Positions 1 through 7,530 of a stretch of 64,000 bases of DNA are shown in pieces. The DNA lies in assembly GCF_020687545.1 (NCBI RefSeq), contig NZ_JAJEQX010000001.1, forward strand, positions 180,677 through 244,676, given 5' to 3'. Position 1 is the first letter of the stretch, and the number at the start of each line of letters is the position of its first letter. Both the position numbers and the translations under genes were made by a program. The notes beneath the pieces are model-generated. The model worked only from the letters and a program-made list of their open reading frames with translations. It was not told the origin of the DNA and did not search any database. The DNA comes from Ruminococcus turbiniformis. GTDB lineage: Bacteria; Bacillota; Clostridia; Lachnospirales; Lachnospiraceae.

Positions 1-151
1 ACACCTGTGTCTTGTCCTGCAGCCTGCGAAAAGATGCGCTTCCGATTATTCTGTGGTAATCTTTCTCAAACTCGCTCCTTAAATCCGCCGGTTTCTGTCT
101 CCCCGAGCTCTCGCGCTCCCGCTTTTTCGAGAGCAGTTTCTTCCATTCCAT
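1..151 (-). CDS. dNTP triphosphohydrolase (dGTPase-like), N-terminal fragment cut by the window edge
   Basis: Reading leftwards from an ATG at 149-151 gives about 50 codons, MEWKKLLSKKRERESS and later DYHRIIGSASFRRLQDKTQV. The DYHRIIxSxxFRRLxxKTQV block is the conserved start of HD-domain deoxynucleoside triphosphate triphosphohydrolases, which split dNTPs into deoxynucleoside and triphosphate. An AAGGAG ribosome binding site lies 7 bases before the ATG, which fixes the start. The HD metal-binding motif would lie beyond base 1, so activity cannot be judged. Family membership is fairly secure; whether it prefers dGTP is unknown. Confidence 0.8.
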   Translation of the reverse strand, partial: MEWKKLLSKKRERESSGRQKPADLRSEFEKDYHRIIGSASFRRLQDKTQV

Positions 152-194
152 CCGCGCTCTCCTTTCTTCTCTGTTCGTCCCGTAGCATATGACT

Positions 195-218
195 GCCCCG
201 CAGAATACACTGCGGGGC
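195..218. other. GC-rich hairpin between two minus-strand genes
   Basis: An 8-bp perfect stem (GCCCCGCA / TGCGGGGC) with an 8-base loop lies between the HTH gene and the dNTPase start. Neither side has a proper T-run, so it may be a weak terminator or only a palindrome. Confidence 0.4.
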
Positions 219-297
219 CTTTGTATCTCCTACTATACGTGTCATATTATTTCTCCGGAAAATACTGCCCCGGTCCGCACTGTCCCGGCATCTCCGG

Positions 298-1458
298 TCA
301 GTCCAGATAAATCGGAGGCTCATACGCCTTTCCGAGAAGAGCCTTCTTGCGTTCCTGCAGTCCGAGGAAAGCCCATTCCGTCATATCCGTCCATTTGTGG
401 ATGGTGCGGTCGTACACCTGTACATAACCGATTCTCGTCGGATGCATCCTCACACTGTTGGACTGGTACTCCCGTCCGGTGTACGGATTCACCTCTCCGA
501 CCACAGTATCTTCCGCGGCGTCATTGTGGGCAATAACAGGTTCAAAGTCACTTTCCGGTTCTGCCGCCGGCTCCTCATACGCTGCTGCAGGCTCTTCTGC
601 GGATTCTTCTGCCATTTCTCCGTCATATCCGTCCAGCTCCCCTGCCGCTTCCTCTCCGGCTTCTTCTGTATACTCCGGTTCCATTCCGTTTTTATATTCC
701 TCAGCCTCTGGCTGCTGTACCGCTTCCGCCTGCTGCTCATTCACCGCCTGACTTGCAGATGCAGCTTCCGTTCCGTTCTTCTCTTCCGGTTCCGTCTCCT
801 GTGCATCACGGCGTTTTCTCCTTAAAAATATACCTCCTGTGTGGAACCAGTCTTTCTTTGGTCTCTCAAGCTCTTTCTTGATCTCCTCCACCGGCTCCCC
901 GGCCTTTGCATTCTCTTCCAGCTCAGCCAGTTCTTTGTGCATGTCGTACAGCTCACCGATTGTCATATCCACTTCTCCGGCGCCGCTCTCCGGCTGTGCA
1001 GTCTCCTCTGTCACAGCCGCCTCATATGACTGTGCTTCTTCCGCTGCTTCCTCGTACGGCTGCTCAGCTGCTTCTTCCTCATACGGCTGCTCAGGCTCCT
1101 CTGATACGGCCATCTCCTGCGGCTGTGCTGTCGCATCCGCCATATGCACCTTCTGCTGTTCTACAGCTTCCACCCGGACAGCGGCAGCCTTCTCCAATGC
1201 TGAAATGCTGCGGTGCTGTGTCTGCATCTCACCCGACATAATGCTCAGATGAAACGGACAGCCCAGAATTTCAGCGATCATGCGCATATCCTGTTCCTGA
1301 AAATTATCCCTGCCGAGTCTCTGTGTCAGATTCTGCCTGGACATCTTCTTTCCGGTATTCACTTCAATCAGCTCCGCAAGCTGTTTGATTGTCATTCCTT
1401 TTCTGCCAAGGATGATTTTAACCTGCTCCCCAAATGTCAAATCTTCCATGTTCTTCAT
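298..1458 (-). CDS. HTH protein with long acidic central region, unknown function
   Basis: A 386-residue protein. Residues about 8-75 look like an XRE-type helix-turn-helix (MTIKQLAELIEV ... MSRQNLTQRLGR), suggesting DNA binding. Residues about 120-320 are low-complexity and rich in Glu, Ala and Gln, with a repeated EQPYEE/EEAAEQPYEE pattern, probably disordered. The last 65 residues are better ordered (NPYTGREYQSNSVRMHPTRIGY ... TDMTEWAFLGL), aromatic-rich, and may form a separate small domain. An AGGAGG site lies 4 bases before the ATG. No known regulator family is recognised, and the domain order (HTH, acidic linker, C-terminal module) is the only clue. Confidence 0.7.
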   Translation of the reverse strand: MKNMEDLTFGEQVKIILGRKGMTIKQLAELIEVNTGKKMSRQNLTQRLGRDNFQEQDMRMIAEILGCPFHLSIMSGEMQTQHRSISALEKAAAVRVEAVEQQKVHMADATAQPQEMAVSEEPEQPYEEEAAEQPYEEAAEEAQSYEAAVTEETAQPESGAGEVDMTIGELYDMHKELAELEENAKAGEPVEEIKKELERPKKDWFHTGGIFLRRKRRDAQETEPEEKNGTEAASASQAVNEQQAEAVQQPEAEEYKNGMEPEYTEEAGEEAAGELDGYDGEMAEESAEEPAAAYEEPAAEPESDFEPVIAHNDAAEDTVVGEVNPYTGREYQSNSVRMHPTRIGYVQVYDRTIHKWTDMTEWAFLGLQERKKALLGKAYEPPIYLD

Positions 1459-1522
1459 TCTTCCTCCTTATGTAATTTTAAATTCCCCTCCCGGCTGCAG
1501 AACATCCGTGCTCAGGACATTC

Positions 1523-2320
1523 TCACTGCTGAAGGTATTCCTCCAGTGTAATCCCCTGTTCTGTGATTTCTTTTGCCGCATCTTTTCCGACATATCGGTA
1601 ATGCCACGGTTCATATATAATTCCGGTCACATCTCCCTTGTCTTCCGGATATCTCAGAATAAAACCGTACTCCCAGCAATGCTCCATCAGCCATTTCTGT
1701 TCTTCTGTATCTCCCTGTCTGTCATCCAGCGCCTCATACTCTGACGAAATAATATCCACCGCCAGACCCGTGGCATGCTCACTTGTTCCCGGAACCGCCA
1801 CAGAGAGTTTCGTCTCATCATAGGCATCCAACGGAGAATACCCCTGATAAATCCAGTCCTGCATCGTCGAACTGAACACACTTCTCTGCTGCTCATAGGA
1901 ACGGTACGCCGAGGCCACATACATGCTCAGCCCCTGTTCCGCCCCATCGGACATCATATTCTGAAGATCCTCCGCAATTCTGGAGTCCACAGATCTCTCC
2001 GTGTCAATTTCAGTCATCTCCGCCGGAGCATAAGAAGTATCAAGCGGATGATCCTCATTTACAAGAGCAAGCGCCCAGTCGTCGGAATCACTTGCCAGAA
2101 GTTCCGCACTGTTCTCAACGGCCTGTGTTTTCATCGCCTGTTCTTTCAGGCTTTCATTTTCTTTCGTCAGTTCTGCGTTTGCCGATGCAAATTCAGCTCT
2201 GTCAGAAGAAAGTACCTGATACGCTATCAAAATGGTAAAAAGGATTCCCGCCGCAGCGCCCAGAATGATTCCCATGACAAACATTCTTTTCAGTTTAGTA
2301 CTTGTTCTTATTCGTCTCAT
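1523..2320 (-). CDS. VanY/DacB-like D-alanyl-D-alanine carboxypeptidase (peptidase M15B)
   Basis: A 265-residue membrane-anchored exoprotein. Residues 12-36 form one transmembrane segment, 42-65 are probably coiled coil, and the rest is an M15 zinc peptidase domain outside the cell. The motifs are SAYRSYEQQ (137-145), SEHATGLAVDI with zinc ligands His182 and Asp189, and EPWHYRYVG with Glu237 and the third ligand His240. The family trims the terminal D-Ala from peptidoglycan stem peptides. Its start overlaps the stop of the phosphopantetheinyl transferase by an ATGA, so the two are translationally coupled. No resistance genes are nearby, so a housekeeping cell-wall role is more likely than glycopeptide resistance. 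Confidence 0.88.
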   Translation of the reverse strand: MRRIRTSTKLKRMFVMGIILGAAAGILFTILIAYQVLSSDRAEFASANAELTKENESLKEQAMKTQAVENSAELLASDSDDWALALVNEDHPLDTSYAPAEMTEIDTERSVDSRIAEDLQNMMSDGAEQGLSMYVASAYRSYEQQRSVFSSTMQDWIYQGYSPLDAYDETKLSVAVPGTSEHATGLAVDIISSEYEALDDRQGDTEEQKWLMEHCWEYGFILRYPEDKGDVTGIIYEPWHYRYVGKDAAKEITEQGITLEEYLQQ

Positions 2321-2952
2321 AGCAACAACTCCATGTGCAGTTCTGCATCAATCTCATCATCTGTAGAGCACACCGCCATTTTATAAGGCAGTCCTTCCGC
2401 ATAATATTCTCTGTAGTAATAATTTTCCGGAAATTCTTCCGGCTGCCTTGCGAGAACCGGAGGCTCTCCCAGACAGATGCAGAAAGAATTCACAGGCAGC
2501 GCCATTCCTTTGCCCGTTGCTTTCATAAAACTTTCCTTCAGCACCCAGTAGCGGTAAAAAAGATCTGCCTTCTCCTGCTCCGATTCCTTCTCTTCAATTG
2601 CACGGACTTCTTCCGGGCAGAAGAAACGTCTCGCAAGCTTCATCTTGAGCGGGCCCATCTTCTCAAGATCGCACCCCACCCGTACATTTCCGCCGTCCCT
2701 GCCGTCTACACAGGCGGCGCACATCACATACGAGCCCGAATGAGAAAGGTTAAACGGAGCATTCTCCGGCAGACTGTATCTTTTTCTTACCCTCTGCCAC
2801 AGAACCCACACTCCCGCGCTCTGTGCCTTCATAACACCGGACTGAAGCGCATCCGCCTTTTTCCTTCGGAATTCGGGCAGCTCCCTGTAATATCTTTCAT
2901 AGCAGTCGCTTTCAAAAAGCGGCGTAACATCTGCTATCCAAGTTCTGACCAT
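2317..2952 (-). CDS. 4'-phosphopantetheinyl transferase (Sfp/AcpT type)
   Basis: A 211-residue enzyme that moves phosphopantetheine from CoA to a serine of a carrier protein. It has FNLSHSGSYV (67-75), the magnesium-binding VGCDLEKM (Asp95, Glu97) and the WxxKES motif (Trp136, Lys139, Glu140), all key residues of the Sfp family. The length is typical of Sfp and about twice that of AcpS. No polyketide or nonribosomal peptide genes are in the window, so its carrier protein is unknown. It is the middle gene of a three-gene operon starting only 3 bases after the upstream stop. Confidence 0.88.
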   Translation of the reverse strand: MVRTWIADVTPLFESDCYERYYRELPEFRRKKADALQSGVMKAQSAGVWVLWQRVRKRYSLPENAPFNLSHSGSYVMCAACVDGRDGGNVRVGCDLEKMGPLKMKLARRFFCPEEVRAIEEKESEQEKADLFYRYWVLKESFMKATGKGMALPVNSFCICLGEPPVLARQPEEFPENYYYREYYAEGLPYKMAVCSTDDEIDAELHMELLL

Positions 2953-2955
2953 ATC

Positions 2956-4575
2956 TCAGCCTCTTAAATATCTGACTTCAAATGTCTCGATCGTAATCGG
3001 TTTATTGAACAGCGCCCCCTGCACATAATCACAGCCAAGCTCTTTGAGAACGTTAAGCTGGTCCCGTGTCTCCACCCCGGAAGCCTGTACCGACGCGCCG
3101 AGCTGACGGCAGATATCAATTACCGCCTGCGCCACAATACGGCTGCGTGAGTTTCCCACAATATTTGTAATCAGACTTTTATCAAGTTTCAATCCGTCAA
3201 ACTCCATAAGTGAAAGGATCGAAAAACTGGAGTCTTTCGCGCCGAAATGATCAAGAATTACCCTGACGTTGCCCTTCCGGATCTTGCTGCTTGTCTCTGC
3301 AAGCATTTCCTGGTTCATGTCATTTCCCGACTCGGAAACCTCAACTTCAAGGTACTCGCATCTGACATGATACTTCTCAATCAGATGAAGCATCTTATCC
3401 GCAATGCTCTCCTGCCGCAGAGTCGCCCCTGCGAAGTTCACCGAAATCGGAATCAGCGGGATTCCGTCGATTTCCCACTTGTGCAGAGTCCGGCAGACTT
3501 CCTCGAACACATACAGATCCAGATAATGGGACAGCTTTGTCTCTTCCAGAAGATTAATGTATTTGCCCGGGTTGACAATTCCGAGATCTTTGTGATGATA
3601 ACGGACAACCGCTTCCGCTCCTGCCACCCGCTCGGTATGCACATCCACTTTCGGAACAAGACATACAATAAAGTTGCCATGCTCCAGGTCTTCCAGCAGA
3701 TCCTGTTTTATAATCGGTTCATGATGGCCTTTCTTGAGATTTTTATAATACTTTTTCTTCTCATCGCGCATCATGACTTCCGCATTATTTACCAGTTTCT
3801 CCACCTCGATATCGATCTTTTCCCATGCATACCCCATCGACACGAGTCCGAGACTGATATTGTCAAGTTTTGTATGTGCGGCGTAAATCTGTTTTGTAAA
3901 ATCTTCGTAGGAAGTATTCTCCATAAGAACCAGATATTCATCTCCGGTCAGGCGGTACACTTCGCCGCCGTGAAAATGTTCCTCCAGGACTTCACCGACA
4001 CGTATAACGACTTCATCGCCGTATTCCCGTCCGAATTCCTTATTGAAATTTTTCAGACCGTTGATGTCAACCGAAAGCGCACCGAGCGATTTCAGTGAAC
4101 GTTCCTCCACATTATCAAGATAATCCACAAGGCTGTTGCGGTTAAGCAGACCCGTCAGGTCATCGTGATAGCTTAAATATTCCTGCTGCTTCTGCAGTTT
4201 CTGAAGCGCAATTGCCTGCGGAATATACGGCAGAAGCGCACGCATCAGATCCAGCGTACATCCGCCCCGGTGCACTCCCACAACAGCCAGTATCACCGTT
4301 GTATCATCCGTGATCTGACGGAACACACTGTAGCAGTCTGCGGTCGTATCCGTAATTTCTTCCTTCATCCACTTCGGCTGCTGATCCTCGGAAAGCAGTT
4401 TGAGACGATCTCTCTGCCACTCCACATTCTCCGCACACCATTCATAAATCGACTCGATGTCCCCCTGCTCTTTTTCTATATAATAAGCATATTCCGCGTC
4501 ATAATAATCACGCACTGTACTAAGGACATCATTTATAATCTCCATCAGAGAACGTGGTTTATAACTTTCACTCAT
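2956..4575 (-). CDS. GGDEF-EAL two-domain protein with degenerate active sites
   Basis: A 539-residue cytoplasmic protein. The first 140 residues are a sensor-like region, followed by a GGDEF domain and an EAL domain. The GGDEF signature reads TGDEY, and the EAL signature reads EAV. The EAL domain keeps EVSES and the catalytic Lys of DGLKLDK, but the usual DDFG is DHFG and AEGVE is ASGVE, so phosphodiesterase activity is doubtful. It may act as a c-di-GMP or GTP binding sensor. The start at 4575 (MSESYKPRS) follows GGGGAG by 8 bases; a more upstream start at 4647 lacks such a site. It is the first gene of the operon with the pantetheinyl transferase and the carboxypeptidase. Confidence 0.82.
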   Translation of the reverse strand: MSESYKPRSLMEIINDVLSTVRDYYDAEYAYYIEKEQGDIESIYEWCAENVEWQRDRLKLLSEDQQPKWMKEEITDTTADCYSVFRQITDDTTVILAVVGVHRGGCTLDLMRALLPYIPQAIALQKLQKQQEYLSYHDDLTGLLNRNSLVDYLDNVEERSLKSLGALSVDINGLKNFNKEFGREYGDEVVIRVGEVLEEHFHGGEVYRLTGDEYLVLMENTSYEDFTKQIYAAHTKLDNISLGLVSMGYAWEKIDIEVEKLVNNAEVMMRDEKKKYYKNLKKGHHEPIIKQDLLEDLEHGNFIVCLVPKVDVHTERVAGAEAVVRYHHKDLGIVNPGKYINLLEETKLSHYLDLYVFEEVCRTLHKWEIDGIPLIPISVNFAGATLRQESIADKMLHLIEKYHVRCEYLEVEVSESGNDMNQEMLAETSSKIRKGNVRVILDHFGAKDSSFSILSLMEFDGLKLDKSLITNIVGNSRSRIVAQAVIDICRQLGASVQASGVETRDQLNVLKELGCDYVQGALFNKPITIETFEVRYLRG

Positions 4576-4712
4576 TTCCATCTCTCCCCTGCTTAATCCT
4601 GAAAACTGCAATAAATCAGATCTCTCACTTCCGGCATAACCTGTCATTCTCCGTCAAATCCCGTCCAAAACACCGTCATACGCCGTCACTTTTATATTGC
4701 ATAAGCATATTT

Positions 4713-4741
4713 ATTGTAGTATACCATTCTGTAAAATGCAA
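4713..4741 (-). promoter_or_regulatory. Sigma-A-type promoter of the GGDEF/EAL operon
   Basis: On the minus strand: TTGCAT (4736-4741), a 17-base spacer, TACAAT (4713-4718), about 135 bases before the gene start. It partly borders repeat A1. Confidence 0.5.
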
Positions 4742-4749
4742 GAAAAATT

Positions 4750-4972
4750 GCTGATTTGTCGAGAGGGGCACTGAGTGGATAAACATCCGCATGCATCAGA
4801 TCACGCTATCCCTCACAGGCATCGCTTTCGCTCGGGAAACAACGCAGTGGGTGCATAAGAGCGTAAAGGACACGCTCTAAGCACCAGCGTTGTTTCACGG
4901 CCTGCTGCGGGACACCGTGACCTGCCGCACGCTGGGCTTCATTCAATCAGCTGTTTCCTCCGGCAAATCAGC
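4750..4972. repeat. Repeat A, copy 1 (long hairpin element)
   Basis: The ends pair with each other: a 17-base arm at 4750-4766 (GCTGATTTGTCGAGAGG) and a complementary arm at 4957-4972. Just inside the left arm is a block (4763-4800) with a small hairpin GTGGAT-AAAC-ATCCGC, and this block recurs almost unchanged in copy 2 at 6446-6480. The 155 bases between have further short palindromes and no credible gene. It could be a structured RNA or a small mobile repeat; the family is not recognised. Confidence 0.65.
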
Positions 4973-4975
4973 AGT

Positions 4976-5120
4976 GTAAATATATTTTGCATCAGCGATA
5001 AGCCACATTCCGATAATTGAGTTATAGCTCGATCATATTCCTCACTCACACTTTATATCGAGGCGCCGCCCAGCGCCTCGGTGCCTTCTTTCCTATCCCC
5101 GTGATTTTCAGAGTGCCTGG
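4976..5120. other. AT-rich spacer between repeats A1 and B1
   Basis: No gene, tRNA or convincing promoter is seen here. A short GC-rich palindrome (GAGGCGCCGCCCAGCGCCTC) lies near 5060-5080. Confidence 0.4.
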
Positions 5121-5262
5121 ATGCGCCCAGCCGTAAGGAGGGTGTTGGTTGAACCCCGTAAAGCAGCGCCGGTACTTGGTGTGCGTACTTTGCGCACCTA
5201 TGTACCGCTGCGCTGCGTCCCGAACGAAAGTGTGGGTGAAACCAACACCCTCCTTACAGCGG
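5118..5262. repeat. Repeat B, copy 1: about 145-base nested stem-loop, covaries with copy 2
   Basis: Three nested stems can be drawn: an outer stem of arms 5130-5150 and 5240-5260 (20 of 21 pairs), a middle stem 5164-5174 with 5203-5215 (one side bulged), and an inner hairpin 5178-5184 with 5192-5198. Copy 2 at 6587-6717 has the same fold with different bases in the stems but almost identical single-stranded segments (GAACCCCGTAAAG, CGTCCCGAAC). Such paired changes argue that the fold is what is conserved. It is not a class I recognise, and it has no credible coding capacity. Confidence 0.78.
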
Positions 5263-5293
5263 ACGTATCCTACTCACTCCGTCAAATCACAAC

Positions 5294-5329
5294 TTGCCAC
5301 TGGCAACTTTCGTCCGCATATGTTATGAT
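5294..5329 (+). promoter_or_regulatory. Candidate promoter and palindromic operator of the Rpn-family gene
   Basis: A perfect palindrome TTGCCA-C-TGGCAA (5294-5306) is followed 17 bases on by an extended -10, TG-T-TATGAT (5321-5329). The palindrome covers the -35 position, so a repressor bound here would block transcription. The gene starts about 195 bases downstream. Confidence 0.4.
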
Positions 5330-5522
5330 ACACACAAAGCATTAACCATTTCCAGCATGTTTTTATTCTAAGAATGCACGATGCCATTTCAGAAATTCTA
5401 ATCACATTCAGGAAAATCTCAATGCTTTTATTCCCATTCAACACAGCAGAGAGATTTTTCGGAAGGATCAGTTGGACGAAACAGTCTCTTCTGCACCATT
5501 TATTCAAAAAGGAGGCTGTCAT

Positions 5523-6431
5523 ATGGCAAAACGCAACCGCAAATCCGGATGGAAGAGAGCCGGTGCAGGCAACACGATCAACCGTACATTCAAATCCACA
5601 CTGTTTATCATGCTCTTTGAAGATAAGAACAATCTGCTGGAACTTTACAATGCAATGACGGGAAAACACTATACGGATCCCAAGCTGCTGAAAATCAACA
5701 CTCTGAAAAATGCGATTTACATGTCCATGAGAAACGATCTGTCTTTTCTCATCGACGGCAGGCTTTCCCTGTACGAGCATCAGTCCACCTACAACCCGAA
5801 TCTGCCGCTGAGGTTCCTTTTCTACATTTCCCAGCTCTACTCGGGAATGACGAAAAACGACAACCTGTACGGTACGGCGGCAGTAAAACTTCCGCCGCCG
5901 GAGTTCATCATTTTCTATAACGGGGAAAAGGAGATGCCGGAGCGGATGGTCAGGAAACTGTCTGATCTGTACACTTTCAAAACAGAAGAGATCCGGCTGG
6001 AGCTGGAAACCGTCATGCTGAATATTTCAGGAGATAATAACGCTCCTCTAAAAAGAGCGTGCCGGACACTCCGGGACTATGCCGTGTACACGGACAAGAT
6101 CCGGGAGTATACAAAGACAATGGAACTGGAAGAAGCCGTGGAGCTCGCTATCAGGGAATGTCTCAGCGAAGGAATCCTGAAAGAATTTCTGGAGAAACAC
6201 AGGGCGGAGGCGAAGGAAATGAGTATTTTTGAATATAATCAGGAACGTCATATGATGCAGGAGCGCGAAGCTGCCTGGAATGAGGGCAGAGAGGCCGGCA
6301 GACAGGAAGGGATGGAGGAAAACCTTCGGGAAATTATCCGGAATATGATCCAGCAGGGACTCAGCGACGAACAGATTATAAGTTACTGCAATATCACAAA
6401 CGCGGAACTGGAAAAGTACAAAAAGGGATAA
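5523..6431 (+). CDS. Rpn family recombination-promoting nuclease / PD-(D/E)XK putative transposase
   Basis: A 302-residue protein. The N-terminal two thirds carry the Rpn/YhgA-type PD-(D/E)XK fold; DLSFLIDGRLSLYEHQS (about 75-91) supplies the Asp and the ExQ catalytic residues, followed by PPPEFIIFYNGE. The C-terminal third is charged and variable, with EGREAGRQEGMEEN, as is usual in the family. The family includes DNA endonucleases that promote RecA-independent recombination. The start is fixed by AAGGAGG 7 bases before ATG 5523. The gene lies exactly between two A-B repeat pairs, which suggests that gene and repeats move or are maintained together. It is not a typical insertion sequence, since no inverted ends with target duplication were found. 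Confidence 0.85.
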   Translation: MAKRNRKSGWKRAGAGNTINRTFKSTLFIMLFEDKNNLLELYNAMTGKHYTDPKLLKINTLKNAIYMSMRNDLSFLIDGRLSLYEHQSTYNPNLPLRFLFYISQLYSGMTKNDNLYGTAAVKLPPPEFIIFYNGEKEMPERMVRKLSDLYTFKTEEIRLELETVMLNISGDNNAPLKRACRTLRDYAVYTDKIREYTKTMELEEAVELAIRECLSEGILKEFLEKHRAEAKEMSIFEYNQERHMMQEREAAWNEGREAGRQEGMEENLREIIRNMIQQGLSDEQIISYCNITNAELEKYKKG

Positions 6432-6435
6432 GTTT

Positions 6436-6507
6436 TGATTTGTCGGGGCACTGAGTGGATAAACATCCGCGTGCATCAGAACAGAGGTGTATCCGCCCGA
6501 CAAATCA
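6436..6507. repeat. Repeat A, copy 2 (short form)
   Basis: A perfect 12-bp inverted repeat (TGATTTGTCGGG at 6436-6447, complement at 6496-6507) encloses the same internal block as copy 1 (GGCACTGAGTGGATAAAC onwards). It is 72 bases long against 223 for copy 1, so the middle is variable or deleted. It begins 5 bases after the stop codon of the Rpn-family gene. Confidence 0.65.
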
Positions 6508-6574
6508 GCAAAAACAAAAGATAAAAGACGGAACTTTATTGACCCATAAACAAATTTGATATAAATGTAGTTCC

Positions 6575-6717
6575 CGGATGCGCCCAGCCGGAAGGAGGAT
6601 GCTGGTTGAACCCCGTAAAGCAGCGCCGGTGTTTAGGCCGCGTCCTTTGCGGCCTTATGCACCGCTGCGCTGCGTCCCGAACGGAAGTGCGGGTGAAACC
6701 AGCATCCTCCTTCCGGC
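6575..6717. repeat. Repeat B, copy 2: perfect 21-bp outer stem
   Basis: Outer arms 6587-6607 and 6697-6717 pair perfectly over 21 bases. The middle stem is 6621-6631 with 6660-6672, and the inner hairpin is 6635-6641 with 6649-6655. Relative to copy 1 the outer stem has three two-sided compensatory changes, the middle stem one (G-C here, A-T there), and the inner hairpin others. It sits between the Rpn-family gene and the convergent PhoU-like gene, where it might also end transcription, although it has no T-run. Confidence 0.78.
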
Positions 6718-6749
6718 GAAACCATACTATTTCCTCGTAAAATCACAAG

Positions 6750-7373
6750 TTATGAATTACTCATCACAACCCCTTCTACCACATCAGCCACATGTTCACA
6801 CGCATCCGCGCAGCGTTCAAGATAAATATAGATATCCCTCCATGCAATAATACGGAGCGGGTCTTTCGACTCGGCGTAAAGATCTCTCACACTGTTCAGG
6901 AAGAGCTTGTCGCACACTTCTTCCAGGTCATTGATACGGATTACCAGGCTCTTCAGGTTCTTTGAGCGCTTAAAGTCCTTAAATTCGACGAGCAGTTCCC
7001 GGACTGCTTCGCAGCACTGAACAACAACTTCGACCATCTTAAGAGCATCCGGCTCGATTGTCTGTACGTTGTTCATATATACGCGGAGCATGACATCTTC
7101 CACTTTATCCGTCATATTGTCAATATTCTGGCTCAGGGAAACAATATCTTCCCGCTCAATCGGAGGAATAAATTCCTTTGCAAGGCGGTCCAGCATATCG
7201 TGCTTTTTCATGTCAGCACTGTGCTCAATCTGGTGAATCCGGTCGAGCTGTGCTTTCAGCCTGTCCACATCAAAGTTTTCCAGTGTCTCTTTGAGCATCT
7301 GAGCCGCTTTGCATGAATCTTCTGCACATGCTATAAAATTGTCAAAATAGAATGAATCCTGTTTCTTTGCCAT
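6750..7373 (-). CDS. PhoU-like DUF47 family protein
   Basis: A 207-residue, all-helical, soluble protein of the DUF47/TIGR00153 family, distant relatives of PhoU that are thought to regulate the partner Pit transporter. It starts MAKKQDSFYFDNF and has the helix pattern with HDMLDRLAKEFIPPIEREDI and the DxxxxDxxxxR metal-binding style. ATG 7373 has GAGGAGG 8 bases upstream; an upstream in-frame extension to 7433 lacks support. The gene follows the phosphate permease by 157 bases and is presumably co-transcribed. Confidence 0.85.
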   Translation of the reverse strand: MAKKQDSFYFDNFIACAEDSCKAAQMLKETLENFDVDRLKAQLDRIHQIEHSADMKKHDMLDRLAKEFIPPIEREDIVSLSQNIDNMTDKVEDVMLRVYMNNVQTIEPDALKMVEVVVQCCEAVRELLVEFKDFKRSKNLKSLVIRINDLEEVCDKLFLNSVRDLYAESKDPLRIIAWRDIYIYLERCADACEHVADVVEGVVMSNS

Positions 7374-7530
7374 TTTTTCTTCCTCCTCTGACATCTGTCC
7401 GGCCGCCTTTTCCTTGCATGATCTGCGGCACATTTTTTCTGCTTTCTATGTTTCTTATTTTCTCTATTTCTTAATTTTTTTCTGTTTTCTTTTTCTTTTC
7501 TGTTTTTCTATAAAACCGCGGCGAAAATTT

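Noticed and set aside
5121..6850. Two short similar plus-strand frames (starting MRPAVRRVLVEPRK and MRPAGRRMLVEPRK) over the B repeats
   Set aside because: The likeness comes from the repeated structured DNA; changes between copies preserve base pairing, not codons, and there is no proper start signal.
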